From NCBI RefSeq assembly GCF_022701195.1, contig NZ_CP078089.1, positions 1,736,001-1,800,000 of the forward strand: 64,000 bases of DNA, written 5' to 3'. Source of the stretch: Allobaculum mucilyticum (GTDB lineage: Bacteria; Bacillota_I; Bacilli_A; Erysipelotrichales; Erysipelotrichaceae). The notes beneath the pieces were generated by a model, which was not told where the DNA came from, ran no database searches, and worked only from the letters and a program-made list of their open reading frames with translations. Shown here piece by piece: positions 61,929-64,000 of this stretch (positions are counted from its first letter, which is position 1; each line of letters begins with the position of its first letter). The position numbers and the translations under genes are program-made.

Positions 61929-64000
61929 ATGCGAGCAACGGCTGAAAAGAAAAAGGATAATACAGGGTTTCAGATCGATATTTACAGCTACGGCGGCATT
62001 CTGAAAACGATGTTTCTTTCTTCAGATACAAATGGAATCTTCCGGTTTGAACGGGATGAAACAGCTCTGGAACATCAGGAAATTTCATTTGAGAACAGAG
62101 ACCGGGACTGGCGGATTATCTGCAGTGAAAAAGCCCGCTTCATGGATGGTGAAAAGGGTAATTGGAGAAAAATTCGCGAGGATTGCCAGTTTTATATTGA
62201 ATCAGGCGGGAAACAGATGGTTCTCTTCATTAGAAAAAGACAGGTTGAAGACTATGTTTATCGCCGAGTCGCTGTGAGTAACGGTGGAAGAATCAGCATA
62301 GGACGCAATTACTCCTGCGATATTGAAATCATCAGTCCTCTTGCCTCCAGACAGCATGCTGAGATGATCTGGACCGGAGCCGAATTCGAGATTCGCGATA
62401 CCGGAAGCGCAAATGGAGTCTTTGTGAATGGACGGAAGATCAAGCAGACGAGACTGCGTTCTGGAGACATTATTTATATTGCTGGAACGGATATCATCGT
62501 TGGCTCTGGTTTTCTGTCCGTTAATCTGGGATCTGCAGCAACGCCTGATGTTCTGATTAATGGAAATTCACTTTTTCCATATAGAGAACCGGCATTCGGT
62601 AAGAGAAGAGAACCTGAGACGGAGACGTTGCCGGAGATTTATCTGAACCGATTTCCAAGGTCCAGAATTGCTTTCCCCAAAAAAGAGATTCTTGTCAGTG
62701 ATCCGCCGTTTTCCATAAACGACCAGCAGATACCGATGATGCTGCAGATGGGCGGATCGATGGTTATGGGCGGCAGCGCCGCTATGATGGGCAACTATAC
62801 TATGCTCATTTCATCTGTACTTTTTCCTGTACTGACTCGAAAGTATACAGATAAGCAGAAAGCTGATTATGAAAAAATGAGGGTAGAAAAGTATACCCAG
62901 TATCTGAGAAATAAGGATAGAGAGATTTGTGAAGAACTCAGATCCGAAGAATATATTCTCAATACCAATTACCCAGAGCTTTCTTCCATCCTGCGATTCA
63001 GCTGGCCTGAACAGAGAACGCGTTTATGGACCCATAAGAATACTGATGATGATTTTCTCAGTGTCCGGATTGGCAGCGGTCCTGTTCCGATGAAAGCAAA
63101 ACTGAATGCATCAAAAGAAAGCTTTTCGCTGACAGAAGATCCGCTGGTTAAACAGCTTCATGACCTGACCAGCCGGCAGTATCTTATTCAGAACTCACCA
63201 GTCATGCTTGAACTTGCCAAAGACCGTGTGTGCAGCTTCACGGGTTCTCCGTTCATGTGTCTGGAAATGATGCATCTGATTCTGTCGCGCGTTTCAATTT
63301 TATACAGTTACGATGAGCTCAAACTCGTATTCATTCTTCAGCCAGATACCCTCGAAAAGCTGGAGATGATCCGCTATCTCCCGCATGTCTGGAATGAGGA
63401 CTTCACCGAACGTCGAATTGCAGTGGATTCAAGCGAATGCTTCCAGATTTCTACACATCTGAACAGTGTGGTTGAAGAACGAATCCGGGAAAAAGAATGG
63501 AAAAAGATGAGCAAGCGCCAGGAGCGATATCTGATTATTTCGGACAGTAAGAAACTGCTTGATGAAATTGAAGTTCTGAAAACCGTCATGCCTCATTCCA
63601 ATGATCTGGGCATCAGCGTTCTGACTTTCTTTGATGAAATTCCAAAGGATGCAAGCCTGCTGATTGAACTGAAAGAGAGCGGAGCCAGTTCGATTGATTA
63701 CCTGGCTTATCTGGAGAAGGAAAGTCTGCAGTTCAATATCGACCGCTTTTCTTCTGCAGAAGTCCGTTCAAGTATGGAAAATCTATTTTCCTGCCGACTT
63801 CGTTCTGTAGCTGAGAAAAACGGTCTGCCTTCCAGTCTGGACTTCCTGACCATGTACAATGCTCTGAATATCGAAACTCTGAACCCGCTTCACAGGTGGA
63901 AAGAAAGCAACCCGATTTCTTCTCTGGCTGCCCCGATCGGTGTTAATCCCGACGGCACGCTTTTCAATCTGGATCTTCATCAGAAATTCCAGGGACCTCA
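61929..64000 (+). CDS. essC: EssC/YukBA-type T7SS ATPase, N-terminal part (continues beyond window)
   Basis: An open frame of 690 complete codons with no stop before the window end. Residues 1-105 are an N-terminal beta domain. An FHA domain lies at about 115-190 with GRNYSC, SRQHAE and SANGVFVNG. A hydrophobic pair of membrane segments lies at about 268-303. Then comes the conserved cytosolic region preceding the first FtsK/SpoIIIE ATPase, including RFSWPEQRTRLW and VRIGSGPVPM. EssC is the motor of T7SSb. AAAGAGGAAAACT precedes ATG. The ATPase domains lie outside the window. Confidence 0.9.
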   Translation, partial: MRATAEKKKDNTGFQIDIYSYGGILKTMFLSSDTNGIFRFERDETALEHQEISFENRDRDWRIICSEKARFMDGEKGNWRKIREDCQFYIESGGKQMVLFIRKRQVEDYVYRRVAVSNGGRISIGRNYSCDIEIISPLASRQHAEMIWTGAEFEIRDTGSANGVFVNGRKIKQTRLRSGDIIYIAGTDIIVGSGFLSVNLGSAATPDVLINGNSLFPYREPAFGKRREPETETLPEIYLNRFPRSRIAFPKKEILVSDPPFSINDQQIPMMLQMGGSMVMGGSAAMMGNYTMLISSVLFPVLTRKYTDKQKADYEKMRVEKYTQYLRNKDREICEELRSEEYILNTNYPELSSILRFSWPEQRTRLWTHKNTDDDFLSVRIGSGPVPMKAKLNASKESFSLTEDPLVKQLHDLTSRQYLIQNSPVMLELAKDRVCSFTGSPFMCLEMMHLILSRVSILYSYDELKLVFILQPDTLEKLEMIRYLPHVWNEDFTERRIAVDSSECFQISTHLNSVVEERIREKEWKKMSKRQERYLIISDSKKLLDEIEVLKTVMPHSNDLGISVLTFFDEIPKDASLLIELKESGASSIDYLAYLEKESLQFNIDRFSSAEVRSSMENLFSCRLRSVAEKNGLPSSLDFLTMYNALNIETLNPLHRWKESNPISSLAAPIGVNPDGTLFNLDLHQKFQGP

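Overview
The window reads as a chromosomal segment of a gut-type Bacillota, most likely Erysipelotrichia (an Erysipelotrichaceae-like lineage). This is inferred from Gram-positive ribosome binding sites, lipoproteins, a BceRSAB-type module, a Firmicutes type VII secretion (T7SSb) cluster, the IS families and roughly 50% GC. The genus cannot be fixed from the sequence. No rRNA, tRNA or CRISPR array was seen.

Layout. 1-4986: two near-identical tandem copies of an ISL3-type element, each with a transposase and a DUF6431-like zinc-ribbon protein. 5093-10085: pyrE, a cytidylate-kinase-like gene, an MFS transporter and an M32 carboxypeptidase. 10269-10504: a probable 32-residue protein with its own promoter, RBS and terminator. 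11049-12721: an IS4-family element with target duplication. 12993-19910: an oligopeptide ABC transporter (oppA, then oppBCDF and a small membrane protein). 20102-23611: a lipoprotein, a GNAT acetyltransferase and an M3 oligopeptidase. 24099-25793: a decayed IS1182-type transposase. 25977-27305: a secreted DUF5648-repeat protein whose terminator is interrupted by a second IS4 element (27419-29068). 29263-31277: a TPM-domain membrane protein coupled to a zinc-ribbon membrane protein. 31454-37386: housekeeping genes rarA, tsaE-tsaB-rimI-tsaD (t6A tRNA modification) and guaA. 37735-42642: a 1635-residue secreted multidomain GH2 enzyme. 43469-44725: two receiver-less OmpR-type winged-helix proteins. 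44802-47428: an iron/cobalamin-type ABC importer whose binding protein appears internally deleted. 47543-52057 (minus strand): a BceRSAB-type peptide-sensing and resistance module. 52457-58960: a thioredoxin-fold protein, a GH3 glycosidase, an aminotransferase, a MATE exporter and a Nudix hydrolase. 59648-64000: a T7SSb locus (two DUF4352-like proteins, two Esx-like helical proteins, a YukD homologue and an EssC that runs off the window).

How the parts work together. The Opp importer with the M32 and M3 peptidases forms a peptide-use neighbourhood. Cre-like boxes (CcpA-type catabolite control) lie upstream of oppA and of the GH2 gene. The sites most worth a second look are: a hairpin with the same loop and a different but fully paired stem at the same distance from both IS4 transposase starts; the lipidated and unlipidated DUF4352-like pair in the T7SS locus, with a terminator between the esx genes and the machinery genes; a GH2 enzyme with Lys at the expected acid/base Glu; the deleted binding-protein lobe; and the paired receiver-less regulators.
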